Assembly (NCBI GenBank): GCA_030145305.1
Contig: JAQYVX010000001.1
Coordinates: 186,001-250,000 of the forward strand
Source: Halarcobacter sp.
GTDB taxonomy: Bacteria > Campylobacterota > Campylobacteria > Campylobacterales > Arcobacteraceae
Length of the DNA: 64,000 nucleotides
Reading direction: 5' to 3'
Numbering within the stretch: position 1 is the first letter of the stretch; the number at the start of each line of letters is the position of its first letter. Below the pieces are notes generated by a model that had not been told where the DNA came from, made no database searches, and saw nothing but the letters and a program-made list of their open reading frames with translations. Made by a program: the position numbers and the translations under genes. Shown here in pieces: positions 27,479 through 35,653 of the stretch.

Positions 27479-28369
27479 TTGGGATTTTTAAGCTCAAAAA
27501 CAAATAAGTATTTATTTATAATATTAATACTTACCTCTTTTTTTATTTCCTTAATATTCTATTTTTTAAATAACATAAATAATAGTAATAATCTTTTAAA
27601 CAAATTAGAAAACTCTCTAACAACAACGAAAAATCTTTTTGAAGAACAAAAAAGATATGCTTTATCCTTAGCAATTTTACTTTCAGAAGACAAAGAAATT
27701 ATTAGTAGTTTTATAAAACAAGATAGAGAAGAAAGCTTTGAAATTGTTAATAAAAAAATAAAAACTTTAAAACAACTACAAAATAGTAATTTTGAAATCC
27801 AAATTCATAATAAAAATCTAACAACTTATCTTAGAAGTTGGGATATAAGTATAAAAGATGTTCCTTTGGGATTTTTTAGACAAGGGTTAGTAAAAGTAAT
27901 AAAGCAAAAAAAGCCCCTAGTTTCTATTGAATTAGGGAAAAGATTAAATATCAAAGCAATATCTCCAATAATCAAAAACAATGAATATATAGGTTCTGTT
28001 GAAGTTATTGTTGATTTTGAATACTTATCACAAGAACTTAAGAAAAAAGGCTATGAATTATTTGTATTATTAGACAAGGAGCATTTAAAAATTGCAAAAG
28101 ATTTGAAAAGTAATAAAAAAATTGAAAACTATGTTCTTATAAATAAGACCAATATTCATAATTTAGAAAACTTAGATTTAAACAATTTAAAAGATTATGG
28201 TTATATTTCTAATAAAAATTATTCCTTTGTTTATTTTTCTTATTATGATTTACAGAATATTCATTTAGGATATATTTTAACAGGTATAAAAAATAATAAA
28301 CATCTAAATATCAACAACAATTATGATTATGAAACTGTAAATATCGATTCCAAGGTAAAAATTAGATGA
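27479..28369 (+). CDS. membrane-anchored cache-type sensor protein
   Basis: The 296-residue protein has a single N-terminal membrane helix (YLFIILILTSFFISLIFYFL) and an extracytoplasmic region. The region begins with a helical segment (NNLLNKLENSLTTTKNLFEEQKRYAL) and continues as a double-cache-like fold (FRQGLVKVIKQKKPLVSIELGKRLNIKAISPIIKNNEYIGSVEVIVDFEYLS). There is no cytoplasmic output domain, so it is a stand-alone ligand-binding protein. It starts at TTG 27479 behind AAGAGG. Its stop overlaps the response regulator start by 4 bases, which ties it to the two-component system that follows. Confidence 0.7.
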   Translation: MGFLSSKTNKYLFIILILTSFFISLIFYFLNNINNSNNLLNKLENSLTTTKNLFEEQKRYALSLAILLSEDKEIISSFIKQDREESFEIVNKKIKTLKQLQNSNFEIQIHNKNLTTYLRSWDISIKDVPLGFFRQGLVKVIKQKKPLVSIELGKRLNIKAISPIIKNNEYIGSVEVIVDFEYLSQELKKKGYELFVLLDKEHLKIAKDLKSNKKIENYVLINKTNIHNLENLDLNNLKDYGYISNKNYSFVYFSYYDLQNIHLGYILTGIKNNKHLNINNNYDYETVNIDSKVKIR

Positions 28370-29031
28370 GACTTTTATTACTAGAAGATGACTTAGACTA
28401 TAAAGAGAGTATTAAAGAGTATTTAGAATCCTTAGGATATAAAATCGATGATTTTGATGATGGAGAAGAAGCTTTAAGCGCTATTTATGAAAATAAATAC
28501 CACTTACTAATTTTAGATATAAGAGTTCCTTCTTTAAGTGGTTACGAATTAGTAAAAATAATTAGAGAAAATAAAGATAATACTCCTGTTATTTATATAA
28601 CTTCACTTACAGATATAAATAATTTAAGTTTAGGTTATGAATTAGGTTGTAATGATTATATAAAAAAGCCTTTTTCTCCAAAAGAGTTAAAATATAGAAT
28701 TGAACAACTTATAAAACTTTTTTATTCAAATGAAAACTCAGGACAAGTAAAATTAAAACCAAACTTTATGTACGACGTTTTAAAAAGAGAACTTTTTTTA
28801 GACAAGAAGCTAATTAATTTAACAAAAAAACAAAGTGATGTAGTTTTTTGCCTAGTATCAAATAAAAACCAATTTGTTAGTATAGATAGACTTAGAAGTG
28901 AAGTTTGGGATGATAAATATATTTGCGAGGCTGATATTAGAGTTTGCATCAAAAAAATAAGAGATAAGACTTCTAAAGAATTTATCACAAATCAAAGAGG
29001 TATAGGATATAAAATTGATAGTGAAAAGTAA
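28366..29031 (+). CDS. OmpR-family response regulator
   Basis: The 221-residue regulator has a receiver domain (about 1-115: acidic pocket LEDDLD, phosphoacceptor Asp51 in LILDIR, Lys in YIKKPF) and a winged-helix DNA-binding domain (about 130-220: LTKKQSDVVFCLVSNKNQFVSIDRLRSEVWDD...RVCIKKIRDK...RGIGYKI). It overlaps both the cache gene and the kinase gene. A set of direct repeats in front of the cytochrome gene downstream is a likely binding site. Confidence 0.9.
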   Translation: MRLLLLEDDLDYKESIKEYLESLGYKIDDFDDGEEALSAIYENKYHLLILDIRVPSLSGYELVKIIRENKDNTPVIYITSLTDINNLSLGYELGCNDYIKKPFSPKELKYRIEQLIKLFYSNENSGQVKLKPNFMYDVLKRELFLDKKLINLTKKQSDVVFCLVSNKNQFVSIDRLRSEVWDDKYICEADIRVCIKKIRDKTSKEFITNQRGIGYKIDSEK

Positions 29032-30148
29032 AAATTTTATTTTGAAAATCTCTATTTTTTACACAGTAATATTTTTTATATTTATTGCTATTCCTACTTA
29101 TTTTTATACAAATTTAGAGCTTGAAAATTATAAAAATACTCAAAATAGATTATTAATTGAGCATGCTCAAAGTATACAAAGAACTATTTATGATTTTTCA
29201 AATTCTAAAAGTGATACTTTTATTTTCCCAAAATCTTTTAAGTTTGAAGTAACTTTATTAACAAAAGATAAAAAAATTATCTATAAAACTAGAGATTTAA
29301 ACTTTAATAAAACTTCAAAAATGAGTATTGAAATTGAACTTTCAAATAATAGATTAAATGCAAAATATTTACAACTTAGTAAGAAAATCTCTTTTGATGA
29401 AATTTATTTTAAAATTCTTATACTAACTTTGTTTATTGGACTTTTTATTTTTATTTCTATTTATTTAGTCATAAAAGCTAGTATTGAGCCTTTTAAAAAA
29501 GCCAATGAATATTTGGATGCTTTTTTTAATGATGCTATGCATGAACTTAAAACTCCTCTTGGAATAATACAACTAAATCTTGAGATATTAGAAAATAAAC
29601 AAAAAAAATCAAAAGAACTAGAACGTTCAATAAATGCAACAAAAAATCTCTTTTTAGTTTATGAAGATATTGAGTATTTAATAAAACAAAAGAGTGTTAA
29701 ATACAATAAAGAAAAAATTGATTTTACTTATACTTTAAATCAAAGACTAGATCAATTTGAAAGTTTAGCTAGCCCTAGAAATATTAAATTTAAATTAAAT
29801 ATAGAAGATAATATAAGTGTTTTAATAAATAGAACTCATATTCTAAGAATTATTGATAATACTCTTTCAAATGCAATAAAATACTCTTTTAAAAACACGC
29901 TTATTACAGTTGAATTAATCAAAAATAAAAATGATATTATTTTTAGTGTTCACAATTATGCAAAAGCTATAAAAAATAAGAAAAATATATTCAATAGATA
30001 CCATAAAGAAAACCATATTAAAGGTGGTTTTGGGATTGGACTTAATATTGTAAAAAATATTTGTGATGCAAACAATATTGATATTTTCTTAGATTCAACA
30101 AATGAAAATGGAACAACTTTTAAATATACTTTTTTATCAAATACTTAA
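29015..30148 (+). CDS. sensor histidine kinase
   Basis: The 377-residue kinase has two membrane helices (about 8-31 and 132-153) flanking a ~100-residue periplasmic domain. The dimerisation box AMHELKTPLGII has phospho-accepting His176. The ATP-binding domain shows N box IDNTLSNAIKYS and G box GGFGIGLNIVKNIC; the intervening motifs are weak. The start is TTG 29015 (AGGAT upstream) or GTG 29021; both overlap the end of the regulator gene. The periplasmic part is not a fold I recognise, and the cache protein two genes upstream may supply sensing. Confidence 0.85.
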   Translation: MIVKSKNFILKISIFYTVIFFIFIAIPTYFYTNLELENYKNTQNRLLIEHAQSIQRTIYDFSNSKSDTFIFPKSFKFEVTLLTKDKKIIYKTRDLNFNKTSKMSIEIELSNNRLNAKYLQLSKKISFDEIYFKILILTLFIGLFIFISIYLVIKASIEPFKKANEYLDAFFNDAMHELKTPLGIIQLNLEILENKQKKSKELERSINATKNLFLVYEDIEYLIKQKSVKYNKEKIDFTYTLNQRLDQFESLASPRNIKFKLNIEDNISVLINRTHILRIIDNTLSNAIKYSFKNTLITVELIKNKNDIIFSVHNYAKAIKNKKNIFNRYHKENHIKGGFGIGLNIVKNICDANNIDIFLDSTNENGTTFKYTFLSNT

Positions 30149-30199
30149 TTAAAACTTAATTCATACTATTAAAAATAAACATAAAAGTAACTTTATATT
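30143..30199 (+). promoter_or_regulatory. candidate response-regulator boxes and promoter of the TsdA-like cytochrome gene
   Basis: ACTTAATT occurs at 30143-30150 and 30154-30161, and a weaker third copy (ACTATTA) begins at 30165. The starts are exactly 11 bp apart, as expected for tandem OmpR-family regulator sites on one face of the helix. The first copy overlaps the kinase stop codon. A -10-like TATATT lies at 30194-30199, and AAAAAGGAG precedes the ATG at 30234. Confidence 0.55.
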
Positions 30200-30233
30200 T
30201 GTACAATCTCAATAGATTAAAAAAGGAGTTACT

Positions 30234-31223
30234 ATGAAACTTAAGAATAAAAGGTTAATTATTATTTCTCTTCTTGTTGCAGCTATTTTTTCTTCAAATG
30301 CTTTTGCTTTTGATAAAAAAGAGTTACAAAAAAGAAGTGATAGAGGATTTCAAAAACCTAAAATGGAATATATCGTTCCTGATATGAAAACTTTACCTGA
30401 TAATGAGTATGGAAAATTAGTTAAATATGGAAAAGAACTTATTGTTCATACATATAAATATATTGGGCCAGAAGTTGAAGATGTAAGTATGAGATATGCA
30501 GGAAATAATAACTCCTGTCAAAATTGTCACTTAGATGCAGGAACAAAAAAATATTCTGCACCTTTTATTGGGACTTATGGTGAATTTCCACAATATAGAC
30601 CAAGAGAAAATGGTATTGGAACTTTAACAGCTAGAATAAATGGTTGTATGCAAAGAAGTATGAATGGCTATCCTCTTCCAGCACAAAGTAAAGAGATGAA
30701 AGCAATGGAAGCTTATATGCATTGGCTAAGTCAAGGTTATCCTGTAGGTGGAGCAAAAGTTGAAGGAAGAAGATTAGTTAAAGTAGATAGAAAAATGGTT
30801 AAAACTACTAAAGCTGATATTGTAAATGGTAAAGCTGTTTATACACAACACTGCGCATCTTGTCATGGAGAAAATGGTTTAGGTATAAAAAATCCAGGTC
30901 TTGCAAAAGGTTATATGTTCCCAGCTTTATGGGGAACTGATGATACTTATAATAAAGGTGCAGGAATGTATAGAATATTAAAGTCAGCAGATTTTATTAA
31001 AGCAAATATGCCCTTAGGTGCAACAAAAGAAAATCCTGTTTTAACAGATAAAGAAGCATATGATGTGGCAGCTTATATGAACCAAGATAGTCACTATAGA
31101 CCTGAAAAAATCAATAGATCATCTGATTTTCCAGATGAAGTTGTAAAAGCTCCAGATGTTTATAGACCAAATATGGAAACTCTTGATTATAAATTTGGAC
31201 CTTACGGAAAGATTATTAAATAA
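30234..31223 (+). CDS. tsdA: TsdA-like dihaem cytochrome c (thiosulfate dehydrogenase / tetrathionate reductase)
   Basis: This is a 329-residue periplasmic protein with a Sec signal (cleavage after SSNAFA). The first domain carries haem motif CQNCH (95-99), and the INGCMQRSMNG sequence has Cys138, the position of the unusual cysteine haem ligand in TsdA. The second domain has haem motif CASCH (207-211) and ANMPLG with Met259 as probable axial ligand. The AYMHWLSQGYPVG segment is also typical. TsdA enzymes interconvert thiosulfate and tetrathionate, and Campylobacter homologues favour tetrathionate reduction. The gene directly follows a two-component system that may control it. Confidence 0.82.
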   Translation: MKLKNKRLIIISLLVAAIFSSNAFAFDKKELQKRSDRGFQKPKMEYIVPDMKTLPDNEYGKLVKYGKELIVHTYKYIGPEVEDVSMRYAGNNNSCQNCHLDAGTKKYSAPFIGTYGEFPQYRPRENGIGTLTARINGCMQRSMNGYPLPAQSKEMKAMEAYMHWLSQGYPVGGAKVEGRRLVKVDRKMVKTTKADIVNGKAVYTQHCASCHGENGLGIKNPGLAKGYMFPALWGTDDTYNKGAGMYRILKSADFIKANMPLGATKENPVLTDKEAYDVAAYMNQDSHYRPEKINRSSDFPDEVVKAPDVYRPNMETLDYKFGPYGKIIK

Positions 31224-31237
31224 ACTTCTTCGTAAGC

Positions 31238-31269
31238 AAAAAAGGAAGATTTATTTATCTTCCTTTTTT
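31238..31269. terminator. bidirectional hairpin terminator
   Basis: AAAAAAGGAAGAT and ATCTTCCTTTTTT pair perfectly around TTATTT. It lies between the convergent cytochrome and YqiA-like esterase genes and has A/T runs on both sides. Confidence 0.88.
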
Positions 31270-31280
31270 ATTATAAAAGA

Positions 31281-31832
31281 TTAGTTTAAAAATAAACTAA
31301 TCTTTCTAAAATAACTTTCAATATTTTCAAAAGAATGACTCCCACCCTCTTCTACTACAAAATCAGCATTTGGCAATTTTTCAACAGCCTCAGTATAATC
31401 TAAAACCTCATCTTCTGTTTGTAATAGTACTAAAAAATTCTCTTCATTTTCTATCTCTTGAACTTCCAAAGCTCTTAATGACTGCATATGAGAATCTGTA
31501 ACTTCAAAAGAAGTTCCATCATGATAATTCATCGCCATTCCAATTTTATCTAAGGTTTTATATGGATAGATTGCAGGATTTATTAAGACAGCTTTTAAAT
31601 CATATTTTTGTGCCAAATAAATTGCATAATATCCACCCAAGGAAGAACCAACTAAGCCTACAGGTTCATCTTTTTCCAAAAGCATTTCAATTAATTGTTC
31701 TAAAGTATCAATTGCTAAATTTGGTACATAAGACAAAGAAGGTGCTAGTACTTCTTCTTCAAAATATTCTCTAAATAAAGTAGCTTTTCCACCATGTCCA
31801 CTACTTCCAAAACCGTGTATATATATCATCAT
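31281..31832 (-). CDS. YqiA/YcfP-like alpha/beta-hydrolase
   Basis: The 183-residue small esterase-like protein begins MMIYIHGFGSSGHGGKA (oxyanion HGF motif). It has the nucleophile motif GSSLGGYYA near residue 63 and a late histidine in GGSHSF near 167, so the Ser-Asp-His triad appears complete. The UPF0227/YqiA group has esterase activity on short acyl esters, and the natural substrate is unknown. Size and motifs are normal. It precedes the DUF3095 gene's 3' end in the same direction and may share its transcript. Confidence 0.78.
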   Translation of the reverse strand: MMIYIHGFGSSGHGGKATLFREYFEEEVLAPSLSYVPNLAIDTLEQLIEMLLEKDEPVGLVGSSLGGYYAIYLAQKYDLKAVLINPAIYPYKTLDKIGMAMNYHDGTSFEVTDSHMQSLRALEVQEIENEENFLVLLQTEDEVLDYTEAVEKLPNADFVVEEGGSHSFENIESYFRKISLFLN

Positions 31833-31870
31833 TATTCTATTCCTATTTAAATTTTTAAACTATTTTTTAA

Positions 31871-33007
31871 TTATTTCTGATTATTTTTTATGCTATTTTT
31901 CAAATTTTTAGAAGCATTTGCATAACCACCATTTGAGCCATCTACAAAATGTATATGTTTTCCATGTCTTTGAAAAATAAGACAAGTCATTAAAGATGAA
32001 TCTGATTTATGAATACCATAAAGTAAGTTCTTCTTTATAAATTCTTTTTCTAAATACTTTTCAAGCTCCTTAGTTTGTGTAAAACTTGTAGCAACTACCA
32101 TTCTTAACATATCGTCAAATTTTTCTGTATCTGCTGTTTGGATTATTCTATTTTTATATCCACCCCATAATGAGATTTTATTTTTCATTAAATACTCACC
32201 CAAAATATTTATAAGTTTAAACTTTGTACTTATTAAAAACTTTAAAATACCATTTTTTGCATAAATAGAAGATTCAACATTTAAATCTTTATTGTTAAAA
32301 CTAAGCTTCAAGTTTTCGTTTATTATAGGATGTCTTAGAGTATTATTCCCTAAAATCTCGTCTAAATCTTCTAATATCTTTTCATAATAATTTTCATCAT
32401 ATGCTTTTATCAAAATTGAAAGATTTTCTTCTTTGGGAGTTTTTATAGCTTCCCATCTACACTCTAAACCACTAATATCAAGTTTAAAATTTGAGTCAAT
32501 TTCATCTTTTATTAAATACTTTTCACTAGACTTTAAAAGTTCATCACATAAATCTAAACCACCACCTTTTATTAAAGCTTGGGTAAAGTCTTTTGAAACT
32601 CTATATTTTGCTACATGAATTTGTTTATATTTTTTATAAACTTCTTCTATTGAAATTATCCCTACTCTTAAATCTAAAAAATAAGAATCTTTAGCAATCT
32701 TTTTTACAGCCTGTAGTGCTTGTATTGATTCTTTATATATTGATTTGGGAATTAATAAAAAAGAACCATCTCCTCCAAATACAAAAGGAAGATCTAAGCT
32801 TTTATTAATATTTAAAATAGAAATAATACTCAAAGCCCCTACCATATTTACTTCTTTGTATTTCCCTTGCTCAATTGCTTTTGTTGAACCTACCACATCT
32901 GAAACTACAACAAACCAATCTTTAGGAGCTTCTTTATAAAATTTATTATTTGCTATAGAATATAAACTATCTACTTCTTTTAAATTTAAATAAAATTTTT
33001 CATTCAT
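31871..33007 (-). CDS. DUF3095 family, nucleotide-cyclase-like protein
   Basis: The 378-residue cytosolic protein has an N-terminal segment WFVVVSDVVGSTKAIEQGKYKEVNMVG (residues 31-57) and VFGGDGSFLLIP (76-87). Both resemble the metal-binding and GDG regions of class III adenylate cyclases, which agrees with what I recall of DUF3095. The second half (about 200-378, ending in GKHIHFVDGSNGGYANA) is specific to the family. Whether it makes a cyclic nucleotide is untested. The gene lies 10 bases after the RNase H-like gene in the same direction. Confidence 0.7.
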   Translation of the reverse strand: MNEKFYLNLKEVDSLYSIANNKFYKEAPKDWFVVVSDVVGSTKAIEQGKYKEVNMVGALSIISILNINKSLDLPFVFGGDGSFLLIPKSIYKESIQALQAVKKIAKDSYFLDLRVGIISIEEVYKKYKQIHVAKYRVSKDFTQALIKGGGLDLCDELLKSSEKYLIKDEIDSNFKLDISGLECRWEAIKTPKEENLSILIKAYDENYYEKILEDLDEILGNNTLRHPIINENLKLSFNNKDLNVESSIYAKNGILKFLISTKFKLINILGEYLMKNKISLWGGYKNRIIQTADTEKFDDMLRMVVATSFTQTKELEKYLEKEFIKKNLLYGIHKSDSSLMTCLIFQRHGKHIHFVDGSNGGYANASKNLKNSIKNNQK

Positions 33008-33017
33008 TATCTCTCTT

Positions 33018-33482
33018 TTAATTTAAATATTCACGTAAAGCTTTTCTAGATGCTTTATCTACAAGATTAAATAATTTATCAATCTCATCTTTTATACTAG
33101 CTTTTTTATGCCCTTTTACTTTTTCAAAGGTACAATTTAATATATCAGTAATTTTATAAAAGTTTTTATAAAGTTCATGATTTTTGACAATTTTCCCGGT
33201 ACTTGTTTTATAATTATTAGATTCTAATTTTTCTCTTCTTTTTTCAAGTCCTAGAATATTTTGACAATCTGTATATATAATAATTTCTTCTTTTCCAAAT
33301 TTAAATTCATTTAATGCCCAAAGTAAAACTTCAAGTTCTAGTTTAGTAGAAGAAGTATTTTCAAATTTCTTTATTTTTATATCTTGATTTAATAATTTAT
33401 CGTCATATATAAAATAAGCACCAAAGCCTATCTTTTTCTGAGGATTAACACTTCCATCACAAAACAGTTTAATACTATGCAT
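33018..33482 (-). CDS. RNase H-like protein
   Basis: The 154-residue protein has the RNase HI acidic quartet in order: Asp9 in LFCDGSVNP, Glu in SSTKLELEVLLWAL (about 49), Asp in IIIYTDCQNI (about 71) and Asp in NLVDKASRKAL near the C-terminus. It also has VKGHKK at the usual place of the handle/histidine loop. It probably cleaves RNA in RNA-DNA hybrids. The sequence is divergent from the standard rnhA product, so it may be a second, specialised enzyme. It forms a two-gene unit with the DUF3095 gene. Confidence 0.75.
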   Translation of the reverse strand: MHSIKLFCDGSVNPQKKIGFGAYFIYDDKLLNQDIKIKKFENTSSTKLELEVLLWALNEFKFGKEEIIIYTDCQNILGLEKRREKLESNNYKTSTGKIVKNHELYKNFYKITDILNCTFEKVKGHKKASIKDEIDKLFNLVDKASRKALREYLN

Positions 33483-33549
33483 TTTTCTCCTTGTTTATAT
33501 ATTTATAATAACATTTTGACTTAGGCATTTAGCTTTAATACTAATCCTT

Positions 33550-34263
33550 TCATTTACTAAGATATTTATTAAACTGGCTCATTGAAATAAGCAAAAATCC
33601 AATTGCAAGAATCAAATATACAGCATATAAAATATCTTTATAATCACTTATTGCTATTTTAAATACTAACATAAGAGACTCAATTGAAAGTGCAATCATT
33701 ATTGAAGTTAAAAATTTAATTAGGAGTTTATTCCCTCCATGCTCTTCGTTAATATTGTCTTTAAATATAACCTCATGTTCTAATAAATTTTTTGCAAGAT
33801 CAAATATTGCTAAACCTAAAGTAAGTCCAATAGTTGATTTAAAAATTGATTGAAAAATATCAGAAGAATCAATAAATAGATGGTTTATAAAATTATATAA
33901 TGCATAAAAAATTAGAATCAAAGAAAATATAGTTAAACAGAAACCTATAATACTATATATAAATTTTACTCCATTTATAAAAAGTTTGGATTTTTTATCT
34001 CCCATATGTATATTATCTTTTAATGTTTTTTTCAAATTATTATTTACAAAATTGTCATTTGCAACACTTTTATTAAAAATTGGTGAAAGCTGTAAAAAAT
34101 CTTTGTCTACAGCATATATTGTTTCTAATGCTTCAAAATGCAAAAAAGCTTCGTCAAGGTTTTCACTTTTAATTTCACTCAATCTATTTAATTTAAATTG
34201 TTTCAATAGTTTATTTAATATTTTTTCTTTATTTCTTTGAAAATTCAATACAAGTTCTTTCAT
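33550..34263 (-). CDS. uncharacterised membrane protein
   Basis: The 237-residue protein has a soluble N-terminal ~105 residues (including FLHFEALETIYAVDKDFLQLSPIFNKS) followed by four hydrophobic helices: about 105-130, 145-165, 185-205 and 212-230. The short FxALETxYAVDxxFxQLSPIF-like phrase recalls the start of small periplasmic sensor segments, but here it comes before the first membrane helix. I do not recognise the family. It is a single-gene unit on the minus strand. Confidence 0.6.
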   Translation of the reverse strand: MKELVLNFQRNKEKILNKLLKQFKLNRLSEIKSENLDEAFLHFEALETIYAVDKDFLQLSPIFNKSVANDNFVNNNLKKTLKDNIHMGDKKSKLFINGVKFIYSIIGFCLTIFSLILIFYALYNFINHLFIDSSDIFQSIFKSTIGLTLGLAIFDLAKNLLEHEVIFKDNINEEHGGNKLLIKFLTSIMIALSIESLMLVFKIAISDYKDILYAVYLILAIGFLLISMSQFNKYLSK

Positions 34264-34392
34264 AAGCTCTCCTTTTATAATTTAAACCTTAGTCAATAAG
34301 ACTAAAGTATTTGGAATTTTAATGCTCAAAAACTTAATTTTGAATAAATAAATTAATAAATAGTTCATTTTGATTGATATTTTTCATATTTT

Positions 34393-34434
34393 TTAGCACT
34401 ATGTCTTGACAAGTGCTAAAATATTTGTTAAAAT
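34393..34434 (+). promoter_or_regulatory. CIRCE operator overlapping the hsp20 promoter
   Basis: TTAGCACTA (34393-34401) and AAGTGCTAA (34411-34419) are separated by 9 bases. This is the HrcA-binding CIRCE element (TTAGCACTC-N9-GAGTGCTAA) with one change per arm. A -35 box TTGACA (34406-34411) lies inside the operator and a -10 TAAAAT (34429-34434) follows at 17 bp, so HrcA would directly block polymerase. Confidence 0.85.
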
Positions 34435-34487
34435 TTCATCATAACTTAAGTAAAAAACTTTAGTTAAATCAAAAAAAGGAGTTTAAG

Positions 34488-34910
34488 ATGTTATTAACAA
34501 GATTTGATCCATTTAAAGATTTTGCAAATATGCAAAGAGTTTTAAATAATTATGTGCCTGCAAATGATGATATTTCTATTAGTTCATTTGCTCCAAAAGT
34601 AAATACAAGAGAAGGTGAGTTTGCATATCATATTGAATTAGATCTTCCTGGAATTAAAAAAGAAGATGTAAGAATTGATTTAGATGATAACAAACTAACA
34701 ATAACAGGAGAAAGAAAATTAAAAGAAGGAATAAAAGAAGAAGAATATTATAAAGTTGAAACATCATTTGGAAAATTCCAAAGAATATTTAGTCTTCCGG
34801 AAAATGTAGATGTAGAAAATATCAATGCTGTATCTAGCGATGGTATTTTAGAAATCACTATTCCAAAACTTGAAAAAAATAAAAATACGAAACAAATTAA
34901 AATTAAATAA
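34488..34910 (+). CDS. small heat shock protein Hsp20
   Basis: The 140-residue ATP-independent chaperone holds unfolding proteins. The alpha-crystallin domain covers about 38-130: VNTREGEFAYHIELDLPGIKKEDVRIDLDDNKLTITGERK and SSDGILEITIPKLE. The LEITIPK ending has the I-x-I/V type anchor pattern. Control by HrcA is indicated by the CIRCE element over its promoter. The ATG follows AAAAAAGGAG. The stop codon is within the terminator stem. Confidence 0.93.
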   Translation: MLLTRFDPFKDFANMQRVLNNYVPANDDISISSFAPKVNTREGEFAYHIELDLPGIKKEDVRIDLDDNKLTITGERKLKEGIKEEEYYKVETSFGKFQRIFSLPENVDVENINAVSSDGILEITIPKLEKNKNTKQIKIK

Positions 34911-34930
34911 GGAGGCTTGCCTCCTTATTT
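34905..34930 (+). terminator. rho-independent terminator of hsp20
   Basis: AAATAAGGAGG and CCTCCTTATTT pair perfectly around CTTG, and the stop codon of hsp20 is inside the left arm. Confidence 0.85.
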
Positions 34931-35046
34931 AATAATCTTTTCTGCCACTCTCATAATGTGAAACTAGTAAAAATTAAATTTTAAATAAATTTATATTTAA
35001 TTCAAATTTTCTTACACTAATTAAAATATAAATAAAAGGATTATAA

Positions 35047-35610
35047 ATGTCAAAGAAAATCTTAATTTTAGCAGGTGATTTTGTAGAGGATTACGAATTA
35101 ATGGTTCCTTTTCAATGTTTAAAAATGTTAGGTTATGAAGTTGATGTAGTTTGCCCAGACAAAAAAGAAGGTGAACAAATAAAAACAGCTATTCATGATT
35201 TTGAAGGTGACCAAACATATACTGAGAAACCTGGACATAATTTTACATTAAATGCATCTTTTGATGATATTAATGAAGACAAGTATGATGCTTTACTAAT
35301 TCCAGGAGGAAGATCTCCTGAATATATTAGATTAAATCAAAGAGTTATTGAAATTGTTCAAAACTTTAATAGCTCAAATAAACCAATAGCTTCTGTTTGT
35401 CATGGTATTTTATTATTAGCAGCTGCAAATGTAATTGAAGGAAAAACGTGTTCTTGTTATCCAGCTTGTGCTCCTGATGTATCACTAGCAGGTGGAACAT
35501 GGACTGATATTGGTTTTGAAAGTGCTATTGTTGATAAAAACTTAGTAACAGCAGCAGCATGGCCAGCTCATCCAGAATGGCTAGCTAAATTTCACGAAAT
35601 GTTAAAATAA
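35047..35610 (+). CDS. DJ-1/PfpI family protein
   Basis: The 187-residue class I glutamine-amidotransferase-like protein has a conserved glutamate in the early LAGDFVEDYELMVP segment, YDALLIPGGRSPEYIR (about 79-95), and the nucleophile elbow ASVCHGILLLAAANV with the reactive cysteine near residue 118. Relatives act as deglycases, glyoxalase III-like enzymes or stress proteases, and the exact reaction is not readable. It has its own leader after the hsp20 terminator and is followed by an IclR regulator gene. Confidence 0.85.
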   Translation: MSKKILILAGDFVEDYELMVPFQCLKMLGYEVDVVCPDKKEGEQIKTAIHDFEGDQTYTEKPGHNFTLNASFDDINEDKYDALLIPGGRSPEYIRLNQRVIEIVQNFNSSNKPIASVCHGILLLAAANVIEGKTCSCYPACAPDVSLAGGTWTDIGFESAIVDKNLVTAAAWPAHPEWLAKFHEMLK

Positions 35611-35623
35611 AAATTACAGGCTA

Positions 35624-35652
35624 TGATATAATTACTCTAAAAAAGAGTAATT
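35624..35652 (+). promoter_or_regulatory. extended -10 promoter and palindromic operator of the IclR gene
   Basis: TGATATAAT (35624-35632) is an extended -10 box. A perfect 9-bp palindrome, AATTACTCT (35630-35638) and AGAGTAATT (35644-35652), overlaps it and ends one base before the IclR start codon. Binding there would block the gene's own promoter, and the RNA hairpin would also hide the AAGAG ribosome binding site. Confidence 0.55.
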
Positions 35653-35653
35653 C

